Below, one piece after another: positions 6,237-15,181 of a stretch of 36,827 nt of DNA. The notes beneath the pieces are model-generated. The model made no database searches. It was given only the letters and a program-made list of their open reading frames with translations, and was not told the origin of the DNA. How positions within the stretch are numbered: position 1 is the stretch's first letter; the number at the start of each line of letters is the position of its first letter. This DNA comes from Phycisphaerales bacterium. GTDB taxonomy: Bacteria; Planctomycetota; Phycisphaerae; Phycisphaerales; UBA1924. A program made the translations under genes and the position numbers. The stretch lies in assembly GCA_026647565.1 (NCBI GenBank), contig JAPKGU010000016.1, positions 1 to 36,827 of the forward strand. Direction: 5' to 3'.

Positions 6237-8423
6237 TCACGTTGCCCGTCGGGATCGTGGCGAGGGCTTTTCTCGGACCATCATGCGGCGGATGGACTGG
6301 AGGGCGCGGCGTGCGTTGCGGAGGGCGTGCGGCTGTGGAGGAGCGCCCCCGAATCTGGCGGCGTAGTAGAGTCGGACGATTTCGGGGGCCTGGGTTGCGG
6401 CGGCGTCGGCCTTTGCAACGCGATCGGCGTGGGCGAGGGCTCCGGTCCAGGCGGGTCGGGGGTGCCCCTTTCGAGCGAGGGTGGATTCGAGGTGCTCGAA
6501 GAGGCGTGCGACGTCTGCGGGCGCGTGCGCCGCGTCGGGCCTCGATCTCTTGATCCTGGCGGTTCGGGCGGTCCGCAGGCGGGAGCGGGCAACGGAGAGG
6601 ATGGCTGAGACGCCCAGGCCGATGAGGACGACGCCGGCGAAGGTGAGGACGGCGTTGCGGGCGGCGCGAGCGGCGAGTGAGAGCCCTCCGACGCTCATGC
6701 GGAGGTTGAAGTCGGCGACTCTCTGCTCGATGCGTGCGGGGTTGAGGGGCTGCTGCCCGAGGACTGCGGCACGCGATCTCTCGTCGAATCCGACGATGCC
6801 GTGGATCCATGCGAGTTCGACGGAGTCGATGAATCGTCGTGCGCGGGCGATCAGCCCGCTCCTGGGACGATGGACCTCCGAGAGCGCGGCGGGGGGCGTC
6901 GCGTCGGCGGTGATCCAGCGGCCTCGGTCGAGCGGCGCTTCGACCCAGGCGTGGGCATTGCTCTCTCTTACGACGTACTTTGCGGCGCCCTCGACGTACT
7001 CGACGGCGATGTAGCCGGTGACGACGCGCGCCTCGATGCCGACGGCGCGGCACATGGAGGCGAGCGCCGAGGCGAAGTACTCGCAGTGGCCCTCTCGCCG
7101 GGTGAACAGGAAATGCTCGGTGGCGTCTCGGCCGGGCGGCGCCGCGGTGATGTCGAGCGTGTACCCGTAGTTGCCTCGGAGGTGGGATTCGAGGGCGCGG
7201 ACGGCGAGTTCGTCGTCGGAGGGGGGGCGGGCGTCGGGATCGGGCTCGATCCGGGCGTCTTCCAGGATCTGGTCGGCGAGGTCGCGGATGCGAGCGGAGT
7301 AGACGGTGCGTTCGCGGCGCTGCTCCGTGGTGCGGGGCGAGGCGCGTCCGGAGGTGTCGGCGCGGATGGTGTACTCGTACTTGCCGGTGGCGGAGTCGCG
7401 GCGGATGATGCCGTGGGGGCCGGTCTCGATGACGCCGCCGGGATCGTGGAGAAGGATCTGCGTGGGATGCCAGATGGAGAAGAGGTAGCCGACGCGTTCG
7501 GAGGCGTTGCGGATGGTGATGCGAGCGTTGGTGTCGGCGTCGTTGGGTCTGCCGCCGAGGGGCCAGGCGGTTCGCGGATCGACGAAGTGCCTTGTGAAGG
7601 TTCTCTCGGCGTTGAGTGTCCATCGCCCGGCGTCGTAGGTGTCGAGGACGGCGCCGCGGAGGTAGAAGATCCGATCGTGTGAGCCGATGTCCTGTCCGAC
7701 GCGGTTGGTGACGGCGAGGTCGAGGACTTCGGTCTGGGACTCGGAGATGAGTCCTCCGACGCCGAGATTGACCTCGTCGGTGAATGCCGTGGTCTGTCCG
7801 AGCGAGACGTTGCCCCAATCGCCCATCCTGCGCGAGCCAAGCCCGCGCGGGACGAAGAGGAATGCGACGACGCCGCCGAGGGTGGCGCCGAGGGCGCACG
7901 CCGCGGCGACGGTGATGAGGTGTCTCCGGGCGTTGTGGCCTCTTGCGTGGGGGGCACGGGCGGGGGCGTGCTCGGCGGCGGCGGCGATCTGCTGGAGTGC
8001 GGCGCCGAGTGCAACGCCGGGGACGAAGACGATGAGCATGGCGCCCACGGCGAGTGCGTTGCTGGTGAGGAGGGCGCCGATGACCTGGAAGACCGCGAGG
8101 GCGAGGAGCTGGGCGTAGTCGCGGGCGCGGCGTTTGTCGAAGAGCTTGATGACCTGGAGGAAGGTGACGAACTCGGAGAACTCGGAGACGGTGAGGCGTG
8201 CGGTGGTCGCGGCGTGCGCGGCGTTCGCGAGCGCGAGTGCGACGAGGGCGAGGATGGCGACGCGGGGCAGCCCGCGTGAGCCGCGGCGTTCGGTGAGCGC
8301 GATGCCGACGGCGCCGAGTGCGAGCATGACGAGTGCGAAGGCGGGGCGGCTGTCGGCGATCGCGTAGCAGAGGATTGCGAGGCCGACGAGGGCGTATGTG
8401 ACGAAGCGAGAGAGCCGGGTCAC
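6237..8423 (-). CDS. TgpA-like membrane transglutaminase (DUF3488 / transglutaminase core / DUF4129)
   Basis: A 728-residue inner-membrane protein. The N-terminal DUF3488-type region has about six hydrophobic helices (7-195). A periplasmic transglutaminase-like core carries the triad C447 in GHCEYFASAL, H491 in NAHAWVEA and D507 in ADATPP. One more helix follows (about 590-612) and then a cytoplasmic DUF4129-like tail containing FEHLESTLARKGHPRPAWTG and VRLYYAARFGG. In Pseudomonas the family member TgpA is essential and linked to the cell envelope; the substrate is not established. The GTG start at 8423 overlaps the stop of the DUF58 gene in GTGA. The pairing with DUF58 is standard in bacteria, but the usual MoxR ATPase is not in this operon. 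Confidence 0.9.
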   Translation of the reverse strand: MTRLSRFVTYALVGLAILCYAIADSRPAFALVMLALGAVGIALTERRGSRGLPRVAILALVALALANAAHAATTARLTVSEFSEFVTFLQVIKLFDKRRARDYAQLLALAVFQVIGALLTSNALAVGAMLIVFVPGVALGAALQQIAAAAEHAPARAPHARGHNARRHLITVAAACALGATLGGVVAFLFVPRGLGSRRMGDWGNVSLGQTTAFTDEVNLGVGGLISESQTEVLDLAVTNRVGQDIGSHDRIFYLRGAVLDTYDAGRWTLNAERTFTRHFVDPRTAWPLGGRPNDADTNARITIRNASERVGYLFSIWHPTQILLHDPGGVIETGPHGIIRRDSATGKYEYTIRADTSGRASPRTTEQRRERTVYSARIRDLADQILEDARIEPDPDARPPSDDELAVRALESHLRGNYGYTLDITAAPPGRDATEHFLFTRREGHCEYFASALASMCRAVGIEARVVTGYIAVEYVEGAAKYVVRESNAHAWVEAPLDRGRWITADATPPAALSEVHRPRSGLIARARRFIDSVELAWIHGIVGFDERSRAAVLGQQPLNPARIEQRVADFNLRMSVGGLSLAARAARNAVLTFAGVVLIGLGVSAILSVARSRLRTARTARIKRSRPDAAHAPADVARLFEHLESTLARKGHPRPAWTGALAHADRVAKADAAATQAPEIVRLYYAARFGGAPPQPHALRNARRALQSIRRMMVREKPSPRSRRAT

Positions 8424-9637
8424 GGGGCACCGCCGGCGAGTCGCGTGTGTGGTGAGGGCGGGTTCTCGAGGCCGAGGAAATCGCGGAATGCGAGCTGGAA
8501 CCGGCTCTGGGCGGGGGGCGGCGGCTCGGGAAGCGAGGCGCCGGGAGCGAGGAACGCGCCGGCTTCGTTGACGGGCACGACGAGCGCTGCGGCGGGATCG
8601 CCGTCGGCACGTGAACGGGTGATGAGGATCACTGCGTCGGACGGTGGTGTCGGCTCGGCGGGGCGGCGCGTCTGGTGCGAGATTCGGGCTTCGGCGAGCG
8701 CGTCCATGACTCTTTCGATGCTGCGGCGACCGGGACGGGGGAGGACGGCGACGCCGAATCCGCGGAGTCCGACGGCGTAGTTCTCCTGATCCGCGAGGGC
8801 GGCGACGGACGCGGCGAGCGTGACGCCGATCTCCTGCTCGTGCGGTGTCGCCTCGGCGAGTGATGGGTGAAGGTGGATCCAGAGGCGAGCGGGGGCGGGC
8901 ACGGCGGTCTGGCGCACGAGGAGCGTTCCGGTGCGGGCGCTGGCGCGCCACGCGACGGTCCGAGGCGAGTCGCCGGGCGAGTATTCGCGCAGGCCGATGA
9001 ACTCGTCGCCGTGACCGGCGATCGGGCGTGCGCCTGCCAGGCGCGGGCCCCTGGCGCGGAGTCGGCTGAGCAGGTCCGGCCTGAGGGAGACGATGCGGGG
9101 CCTGATGATGAGGGTTCGGTGCTGGTGCATGTGGACCGACTTTCGGGTCAGTCCGAGCGGGAAAGCGGTCGAGACGGTGAACGCGCCGAGCGAGACGACG
9201 CCTCTGGTGCTGGGTGTGGCGCGAGCGACGGCGACGACGGACTGGAGCGGTCCGACGTGTTCGACGCAGGCGACGATCGGAAGCTCGTGGTCCGGGCGGG
9301 GGTGGTGGTCGGGAGATTCTCGGATGGTGAGTGCGAACGCGGGGAAGACGCGGGCGCGATTCTGGACGGTGTATCGGATCTCGAACGGGCGGCCGACCTC
9401 GGCGGCGGTCGGGGCGTCGCGTCGGATGCGGATGCCCATGAGGGCCGGTCCGCTGATGAACCCGGAGATGATGATGGCGCCGGCGCCGATGCCGAAGGCG
9501 AAGAAGAGCAGGTTGTTCTGGCTGTTGATGGCGCCGATGGCGAGGAAGACGGTGGTCAGGATGTAGAGGAGACTCCCTGCGCCGGCGTGGTATCGCCGCC
9601 GGGAGATCGCTGCGGGCTGATCGAGTGGTGCGATCAT
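8420..9637 (-). CDS. DUF58 domain membrane protein
   Basis: A 405-residue protein with two adjacent membrane helices near the N-terminus (about 20-63, including NSQNNLLFFAFG between them), a beta-rich region, then the DUF58 signature GDEFIGLREYSPGDSPRTVA (210-229) continuing WRASARTGTLLVRQ. The later half resembles a von Willebrand A-like fold. Family members occur with MoxR AAA+ ATPases and TgpA-type transglutaminases and are thought to act in assembly or maturation of envelope complexes. The ATG at 9637 overlaps the preceding lipoprotein's stop in ATGA, and its own stop overlaps the next gene's GTG. This implies translational coupling across the operon. The exact biochemical role is not known. 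Confidence 0.9.
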   Translation of the reverse strand: MIAPLDQPAAISRRRYHAGAGSLLYILTTVFLAIGAINSQNNLLFFAFGIGAGAIIISGFISGPALMGIRIRRDAPTAAEVGRPFEIRYTVQNRARVFPAFALTIRESPDHHPRPDHELPIVACVEHVGPLQSVVAVARATPSTRGVVSLGAFTVSTAFPLGLTRKSVHMHQHRTLIIRPRIVSLRPDLLSRLRARGPRLAGARPIAGHGDEFIGLREYSPGDSPRTVAWRASARTGTLLVRQTAVPAPARLWIHLHPSLAEATPHEQEIGVTLAASVAALADQENYAVGLRGFGVAVLPRPGRRSIERVMDALAEARISHQTRRPAEPTPPSDAVILITRSRADGDPAAALVVPVNEAGAFLAPGASLPEPPPPAQSRFQLAFRDFLGLENPPSPHTRLAGGAP

Positions 9638-10038
9638 CGAGGTGACGCGGCGGCGGGATCGCTCTTGACGGTGTAGATGATCCAGCTTCCGTCGCGCGGA
9701 AGGTAGACGCTGCCGGTCGCGTCGAAGATGCCGGGGCCTTCGGCGCGGATCTCGACGGCGCGGGTGGGAGTCTGGGAGGAAGGCATGGAGATCGTGAAGT
9801 TCCCGTTCTCGGCGGAGAGGGCTGAGACGATGGTCTCGCCCTGCTCGCCGATGACGCTGACCGTGACGCCGGGAACCGGGATCGCCTCGGTGACGCGGGG
9901 ATCGGATGCGGGGACAACAAGGGGGATGCCGGCGGGTCCCTGCACGACGCGTCCTGCGATGCGGGTTGAGCCGCACGAGGGGAGGATCGCGGCGGCGAGG
10001 GTGAGGCACGTCAGACCGAGACGTTGTGTCGTGTTCAT
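9634..10038 (-). CDS. Small lipoprotein with carboxypeptidase-regulatory-like beta domain
   Basis: A 134-residue predicted lipoprotein. MNTTQRLGLTCLTLAAAILPSC is a type II signal peptide with lipobox LPSC (Cys22). The mature part has IAGRVVQGPAGIPL, VPGVTVSVIGEQGETIVSAL, ENGNFTISMP and TRAVEIRAEGPG. This is the strand pattern of CarboxypepD_reg/transthyretin-like domains, common in planctomycete surface proteins. It lies between scpB and DUF58, with ATGA overlaps on both sides, so it is made in step with them. A plausible role is an extracytoplasmic partner of the DUF58/TgpA pair; this is inference from position only. Confidence 0.75.
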   Translation of the reverse strand: MNTTQRLGLTCLTLAAAILPSCGSTRIAGRVVQGPAGIPLVVPASDPRVTEAIPVPGVTVSVIGEQGETIVSALSAENGNFTISMPSSQTPTRAVEIRAEGPGIFDATGSVYLPRDGSWIIYTVKSDPAAASPR

Positions 10039-10610
10039 GCGGGCGCTCCGGCGTCGGCTGGTGGGAGGTCCTTGAGCGACGCGAGTCCGAACTGGTCGAG
10101 GAACTCGCGTGTGGTGCCGTAGAGCATGGGACGGCCCGGCTCCTCGGCGCGGCCGTCGATGGTGACGAGTCGGCGCTCCATGAGGGAGCGGAGGACCTCG
10201 CCGCAGGCGACGCCGCGGATGGATTCGAGGTCGGCGCGGGTGATGGGCTGCTTGTAGGCGATGATGGCGAGGGTCTCGACGGCGGCGCGGCTGAGTTTGC
10301 CGTGGAGTTGCTGCTGCCTGATGGCGGCGAGGACGGGCGCGTGCTCGGGGCGCGTCATGAGCCGGTATCCGCCGGCGACGCGTTCGACCCTCGCGGCGCG
10401 ACCGGTCTGGTCGAGAGCGGCGTTGAGTGCCTCGACGGCGGCGTCGATGTGGCGGGGGGTGAGATCGGCGGCGGCGGGCCCGAGGGCCGAGCGGATGGCG
10501 TCTGCGGTGATGGGTCGGGCGGATGTGAGGAGGATGGCTTCAACGGACGACACCAGGGCGTCGGATCCGGGATCGGAGGTCGTGGCGGCCGCGGGCTGGT
10601 CGGTGGTCAT
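10035..10610 (-). CDS. scpB: Segregation and condensation protein B
   Basis: ScpB dimers bind ScpA to complete the SMC condensin complex in chromosome segregation. The 191-residue product shows the two winged-helix domains: SVEAILLTSARPITADAIRS (22-41) opening the first, and LSRAAVETLAIIAYKQPITR, the best-conserved ScpB motif, opening the second (about 106-125). GRPMLYGTTREFLDQFGLAS closes the second domain. The ATG at 10610 has no strong ribosome site. Its stop overlaps the lipoprotein start (ATGA). ScpA, usually adjacent, is absent from this window. Finding scpB as the first gene of a DUF58/TgpA operon is unusual. Confidence 0.93.
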   Translation of the reverse strand: MTTDQPAAATTSDPGSDALVSSVEAILLTSARPITADAIRSALGPAAADLTPRHIDAAVEALNAALDQTGRAARVERVAGGYRLMTRPEHAPVLAAIRQQQLHGKLSRAAVETLAIIAYKQPITRADLESIRGVACGEVLRSLMERRLVTIDGRAEEPGRPMLYGTTREFLDQFGLASLKDLPPADAGAPA

Positions 10611-10802
10611 GGGCCAATGCTACACGAGGGCGGGGACCGGCGTCTGGCGGGGGAGCGGTCCGCATAACGAGGAACCGGAACAGACGGCACAGCTTGGCGT
10701 GGCGTGGGGACCGCTTGGTGGACGGCGGGCAAGGCGAGGGAGTCACGGGCCGATCGGCGATTGATCGGATCGGCGGGGGCCGGAAATGCGAGGGCTGCGA
10801 GC

Positions 10803-11201
10803 GTGGGCGAGTTGAAGCGGATCCTGATTGCCGACGACGAGGCGCACGTGACGCACATCGTGAGCGCGAAGCTGCGTCGTGCGGGATTTGAGGTGCGTGT
10901 GGCGAGCGACGGGGAGGAGGCGCTGCGCGAGGCGATGGAATCGCCTCCGGACCTTGTGATCACGGACCTGCAGATGCCGTACTTGAGCGGGTTCGAGGTG
11001 GCGCTTCGTCTGCGGAAGGAGGAGCGGACGGCGGGGGTGCCGATCCTGCTCCTGACGGCGCGGGGGTATGTGCTTGATCCGGCGGAACTGGCGCTGACAA
11101 ACATCAGGCATGTGATGGCCAAGCCTTTCAGCGCGCTGGCGCTGCTGGAGACGGTGGAGCGGACGTTGGGGGCTGAGGGGACGGAGCGGCGAGCGGCATG
11201 A
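10803..11201 (+). CDS. Single-domain response regulator (CheY-like receiver)
   Basis: A 132-residue stand-alone receiver domain. Phosphorylation-site residues are all present: D11-D12 in IADDEAH, phosphoacceptor D55 in LVITDLQMP, T85 in LLLTARG and K107 in VMAKPFS. There is no output domain, so it must act on a partner. The obvious partner is the HD-GYP protein encoded next, whose ATG overlaps this gene's stop (ATGA at 11198-11201). The GTG at 10803 is chosen because GAGGG lies 8 nt upstream and translation then begins directly at the receiver fold. A TTG at 10812 is an alternative. The longer frame from 10704 adds only low-complexity sequence. No histidine kinase is encoded nearby. Confidence 0.9.
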   Translation: MGELKRILIADDEAHVTHIVSAKLRRAGFEVRVASDGEEALREAMESPPDLVITDLQMPYLSGFEVALRLRKEERTAGVPILLLTARGYVLDPAELALTNIRHVMAKPFSALALLETVERTLGAEGTERRAA

Positions 11202-12844
11202 GCGACGAGACACTCCAAGAGCGGCAGTTGACGATTGAGTCGCGGCTGCGCGAGCGGTGCGGGGCGCTCGGGGTGCCTTCGTGGCAGGTTGATTGCTCGG
11301 GGCTGGTGGTCGATGAGCCACGGGAGACCGGGCTTGTCGGGCTGTTCCTTCGTTCGCAACTGTTGACCGAGCACGTGATACGAGCGGTGCGGTCGTGGAA
11401 TGAGCAGGCGGAGCCCAAGCCGTTCGAGGTGTTCCCCGGGTGCTGGGTCGCGCCGATGCCATTAACGCGGCGGCGCAAGCGGAGCGGCTACATCGTGGCG
11501 TTTCTGCTGGGTCCGGTGGGCCTGCACGGAGAGGCGTTCGACGGGGTGTGCGTGGCGACGCCGGTGGACGTATCGGCGGCGCGGAATGCGATGTCCGCGC
11601 TTGCGCACTGGGACTCTGCGACCGTGTCCGTGGCGGCCCGCTCGTTGTCGATGATGCACGCGGACCTGTCGCTCGCCGCGGACCAGGAGCGGACGATCGC
11701 GGGGTTCACGCTGCACCTGACGGGCGCCTATGAGACGGTGGAGCTGCTGTACGACCTTGGACGATCGATGAGCACGCTGCAGCAGCCGGCGCGATTCGCG
11801 ACGCTGACGATCGAGCGGCTGCATCGGATCACGGACTTCGGCTGGGTCGCGGCGGTCTTTCCGCCGGTGGGAGCAGAGCACCCGCTGTCGACAACCCGGG
11901 TCGTATGGTCCGGGCGTCGATTGTGCGAGGACGCCGCGTTGGTTGCTTCAGCGGAGGGTTTCCTCCGGCGGGTCGGCGTGACGGCGAACCCGGTGATCGC
12001 GGGCTTTGTCGATGGGCTGCCCTCGGAGAGCGGTCCGCAGGTGGTGTTGCAGCCGGTGACGCGAAAGGGCCAGCCGGTGGGGCTGCTCATGGCCGGATCG
12101 AAGGGGGGAGACGATCCGCAGGTGAGCTCGTACGACACGCGGCTGCTGGAGTCGGCGGCGGGATACCTCTCGGCGTTCGTGGACAACGCGGCGCTCTACG
12201 CGGAGCAGCACGCGACGTTCATCGGGACCTTGCGGGCGATGACGGCTGCGATCGACGCGAAGGACCGGTATACGTGCGGCCACTCGGAGCGTGTGGCGTA
12301 TCTGGCGCGTGAGTTGGCGCTGGCAACCGGCATGGAGGAGGCGCATGCGGAGAGGGTGCATATCGCCGGTATCGTGCACGACGTCGGCAAGATCGGTGTG
12401 CCGGAGGCGGTGCTGACGAAGGCGGGCCGTTTGGATGACACGGAGTTCGGCCTGATCAAGCTGCACCCGGAGATCGGGCACAACATCCTGCGGGACATCC
12501 CGCTGTTCCAGGACGTGCTTCCGGGCGTGATGTACCACCACGAGCGATGGGACGGGAAGGGGTATCCGTCGCGGCTCGCGGGCGAGGAGATCCCGCTGAT
12601 CGCGCGGATCATCGGGATTGCGGACACGTTTGACGCGATGAGCTCGACGAGGGCGTACCGGCCCGCGATGCCCCGGGACCACACGCTGTCGGAGATCCGC
12701 AAGTGCGCCGGTTCACAGTTCGATCCGGCGCTGGCCGAGAAGTTCCTCACGCTGGATTTCTCAGAGTACGACCGCCTGCTTTCCGAGCACTCGGCGCTCT
12801 CGCCGGTGGCGGCGCCGGCCCCGACGCCGAAGCTGGCGGCCTGA
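11198..12844 (+). CDS. GAF-HD-GYP protein, probable cyclic-di-GMP phosphodiesterase
   Basis: A 548-residue cytoplasmic protein. Residues about 1-170 form a region I do not recognise. Residues about 175-335 look like a GAF sensor domain (LLYDLGRSMSTLQQPARFAT, TRKGQPVGLLMAGS). Residues about 340-525 form an HD-GYP domain with all hallmark residues: HSERVAYLAREL, H394-D395 in IVHDVGKIGVP, HPEIGHNIL, H447-H448 in YHHERWDGKGYPSRLAGEEI (GYP 455-457), and ADTFDAMSSTRAYR. HD-GYP enzymes hydrolyse c-di-GMP to GMP. It is coupled by ATGA overlap to the receiver protein before it, so a phosphorelay signal probably tunes its activity. A Pro/Ala tail ends the protein. Confidence 0.92.
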   Translation: MSDETLQERQLTIESRLRERCGALGVPSWQVDCSGLVVDEPRETGLVGLFLRSQLLTEHVIRAVRSWNEQAEPKPFEVFPGCWVAPMPLTRRRKRSGYIVAFLLGPVGLHGEAFDGVCVATPVDVSAARNAMSALAHWDSATVSVAARSLSMMHADLSLAADQERTIAGFTLHLTGAYETVELLYDLGRSMSTLQQPARFATLTIERLHRITDFGWVAAVFPPVGAEHPLSTTRVVWSGRRLCEDAALVASAEGFLRRVGVTANPVIAGFVDGLPSESGPQVVLQPVTRKGQPVGLLMAGSKGGDDPQVSSYDTRLLESAAGYLSAFVDNAALYAEQHATFIGTLRAMTAAIDAKDRYTCGHSERVAYLARELALATGMEEAHAERVHIAGIVHDVGKIGVPEAVLTKAGRLDDTEFGLIKLHPEIGHNILRDIPLFQDVLPGVMYHHERWDGKGYPSRLAGEEIPLIARIIGIADTFDAMSSTRAYRPAMPRDHTLSEIRKCAGSQFDPALAEKFLTLDFSEYDRLLSEHSALSPVAAPAPTPKLAA

Positions 12845-12852
12845 GACGAGAA

Positions 12853-12878
12853 CGGGCCGACCCCGATGGGCCGGCCCG
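12853..12878. terminator. GC-rich hairpin between convergent HD-GYP and prolyl oligopeptidase genes
   Basis: CGGGCCGACC (12853-12862) pairs with GGCCGGCCCG (12869-12878) with one mismatch around a 6-nt loop. It sits 8 bp after the HD-GYP stop and 27 bp before the oligopeptidase stop on the other strand, so it could serve both. There is no clear T-run, so termination is a positional inference. Confidence 0.5.
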
Positions 12879-12905
12879 CAAGAGGATTGAACCAACCGAC
12901 CAGCG

Positions 12906-15062
12906 TCAGTTCACGGCCTTCTGAGCCGGGGGCTGGGCGGATTCTTCCATGCCGAGCGCCCAGGAGATGAAGCCGAGGATGTCGGCTCGCTCCTCGATGA
13001 CCATGGCGGTGGGCTTGCCGGCGCCGTGGCCGCCGCGGGTCTCGATGCGGATCAGGACGGGCGCGTCGCCGGCCTGAGCCTGCTGGAGCGCGGCTGCGAA
13101 CTTGAAGGAGTGGGCGGGGACGACGCGGTCGTCGTGGTCGCCGGTGGTGATGAGGGTGGCGGGGTAGGAGACGCCGGGCTTGGCGTTGTGATAGGGCGAG
13201 TAGGCGAGCATGGCCTCGAACTCGTCCTTGTTCTCGACCGAGCCGTAGTCGCTCTCCCAGGCCTTTCCGATGGTGAAGGAGGCGAAGCGGAGCATGTCGA
13301 GGACGCCGACCTGCGGGATGCAGGCGGCGAAGAGGTCGGGGCGCTGGGTCATGCAGGCGCCGACGAGGAGGCCGCCGTTGCTGCCGCCCTGGATGGCCAG
13401 GCGCTTGGGGCTTGTGTACTTCTCATCGATGAGGAACTCGGCGGCGGCGATGAAGTCGTCGAAGACGTTCTGCTTCTTGAGCTTGATGCCTGCCTCGTGC
13501 CACTCCTTGCCGTACTCGCCGCCCCCTCGGAGGTTTGCGACGGCGTAGATACCGCCCATCTCGAGCCATACGACGGTCGCGGGGGAGAAGCCGGGGGTCA
13601 TGGGGATGTTGAAGCCGCCATAGCCGTAGAGGAGGGTCGGATTGCTGCCGTTGAGTTCGATGTCCTTGCGGCAGGTGATGAACATGGGGACCTTGGTTCC
13701 GTCCTTGCTTGTGTAGAAGACCTGGCAGGTCTCGTAGGGGGAGAGGTCGGCGCTGAAGGAGGGCTTTCGGAAGACCTCGCTCTTGCCGGTGGTGACGTCG
13801 TAGCGGTAGATCGCGCCGGGGTTGGTGTAGGTGGTGAAGGAGTAGAAGGTCTCGGGATCGGTGGCCTTGCCGCCGAAGCCGCCGGCGGAGCCGATGCCCG
13901 GAAGAACGACCTCACGGACGAAGCGGCCTGTGGTGTCGTGGACGCGGACCTGGGACTTTGCGTCCTTGAGGTACTGCGCGAAGAGGTGGCCACCGACGTA
14001 GGAGACGCCCCGGAGGTTCTCGTCACGCTCGGGGATGATCTCGGTCCAACTGGCGGGATCGGGGCGTCTGAGATCGATGGCGACGACGCGGCCCTTGGGC
14101 GCGTTGTTCGTGGTCGAGAAGTAGAAGGTCTGGCCGTCGTTGCCGATGAAGTCGTACGTGGCGGTGAAGCCGGTGAGGAGGTTGGTGACCTTGGCGTCGG
14201 GGTCGGTGAGGTCCTTGTAGAGGAAGTCGTTCTCCTGACGGGTGCCCCACCAGACGCTGATGGCCAGATACCTGCCGTCCTCGGTGACGCCGCCTCCGAA
14301 GCCCCAGTTGGGCTGGTCCTTCTGCTCGTGGATCAGGATGTCCCTGGACTGATCGTCGCCGAGTCGGTGGTAGTAGAGCTTCTGGAACTCGTTCTTGGTC
14401 CGAAGGTCGGCGCCCGCGCCGGGCTGGTCGTAGCGGGAGTAGAAGAAGCCCTTGCCGTCCTTGGTCCAGGAGGCGCCTGAGAACTTGACCCAGTTGACGA
14501 CGTCGGGGAGGTCCTGTCCGGTTGCGATGTCGCGGACACGCCATGTCTGCCAGTCGGAGCCGCCGTCGGCAACGCCGTATGCGATGTACCTGCCGTCCTC
14601 GGTGACGGCGTAGCCCGTGAGCGCAACGGTGCCGTCGGCCGAGAAGGTGTTGGGATCGAGGAGGACGCGCGGCGCGGCGGTGAGCGAGTCGGCGACATAG
14701 AGGACGGACTGTGGCTGGAGGCCGTCATTCCGGGTGTAGAAGTACTTGCCGCCCTCTTTGAAGGGCGTGCCGAAGCGCTCGTAGTTCCAGAGCTCGGTCA
14801 TGCGCGACTTGATGCGGTCGCGCGAGGCGATGCCGTTGAGGATGCCGAAGGTCACGTCGTTCTGGGCGTTGATCCAGGTCCGGGCTTCGGGGGTGTCGGG
14901 GTCTTCGAGCCAGCGATACGGATCGGGGATGTTCCTGCCGTGGTATGAGTCGACGTGGTCGACACGGGGAGAGTCGGGGTAGGTGACCTGAGCCACCGAA
15001 GGGCCAGCGACAACTCCGCAAAGCGTCCAACTGATTACCCTGGAAGCGTGCAACAACGACAT
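12906..15062 (-). CDS. Secreted prolyl oligopeptidase (family S9A)
   Basis: A 718-residue serine peptidase that would cleave short peptides after proline. A signal peptide (about 1-24, ending SVAQ) suggests export. An N-terminal segment SYHGRNIPDPYRWLEDPDTP starts the propeller region (about 30-420). The alpha/beta-hydrolase domain holds the triad: S561 in GGSNGG, D645 in HDDRVV and H679 in GGHGAGK. VANLRGGGEYGKEWHEAG and YSPYHN are further S9A landmarks. Start: ATG 15062 with GGAGG 7 nt upstream, giving a clean signal peptide; the extension to 15122 is unsupported. It is convergent with the HD-GYP gene. Confidence 0.95.
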   Translation of the reverse strand: MSLLHASRVISWTLCGVVAGPSVAQVTYPDSPRVDHVDSYHGRNIPDPYRWLEDPDTPEARTWINAQNDVTFGILNGIASRDRIKSRMTELWNYERFGTPFKEGGKYFYTRNDGLQPQSVLYVADSLTAAPRVLLDPNTFSADGTVALTGYAVTEDGRYIAYGVADGGSDWQTWRVRDIATGQDLPDVVNWVKFSGASWTKDGKGFFYSRYDQPGAGADLRTKNEFQKLYYHRLGDDQSRDILIHEQKDQPNWGFGGGVTEDGRYLAISVWWGTRQENDFLYKDLTDPDAKVTNLLTGFTATYDFIGNDGQTFYFSTTNNAPKGRVVAIDLRRPDPASWTEIIPERDENLRGVSYVGGHLFAQYLKDAKSQVRVHDTTGRFVREVVLPGIGSAGGFGGKATDPETFYSFTTYTNPGAIYRYDVTTGKSEVFRKPSFSADLSPYETCQVFYTSKDGTKVPMFITCRKDIELNGSNPTLLYGYGGFNIPMTPGFSPATVVWLEMGGIYAVANLRGGGEYGKEWHEAGIKLKKQNVFDDFIAAAEFLIDEKYTSPKRLAIQGGSNGGLLVGACMTQRPDLFAACIPQVGVLDMLRFASFTIGKAWESDYGSVENKDEFEAMLAYSPYHNAKPGVSYPATLITTGDHDDRVVPAHSFKFAAALQQAQAGDAPVLIRIETRGGHGAGKPTAMVIEERADILGFISWALGMEESAQPPAQKAVN

Positions 15063-15097
15063 TCGTGAACCTCCGATGGCATGAAGCGAGTGGAGAC

Positions 15098-15146
15098 GAG
15101 ACCCCCGCATCCTACCACCCACCGCTCTTGCGGATGCAGGGGTCTC
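15098..15146 (-). terminator. Large stem-loop downstream of the 15182-17052 cassette
   Basis: GAGACCCCCGCATCC (15098-15112) pairs with GGATGCAGGGGTCTC (15132-15146) over 15 bp with one mismatch and a 19-nt loop. It lies 36 bp past the stop of the membrane protein gene at 15182 and before the oligopeptidase start, so it fits a terminator that separates the two units. A T-run is lacking. Confidence 0.5.
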
Positions 15147-15181
15147 CTGCCGCAGGCGGCGAGGGGATACCTGTGGCTCAG

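Noticed and set aside
8424-9920. Apparent 1227-residue fusion upstream of the transglutaminase
   Set aside because: The part before 8423 is an Arg/Pro-rich shadow of the DUF58 gene; the true start is the GTG overlapping the DUF58 stop.
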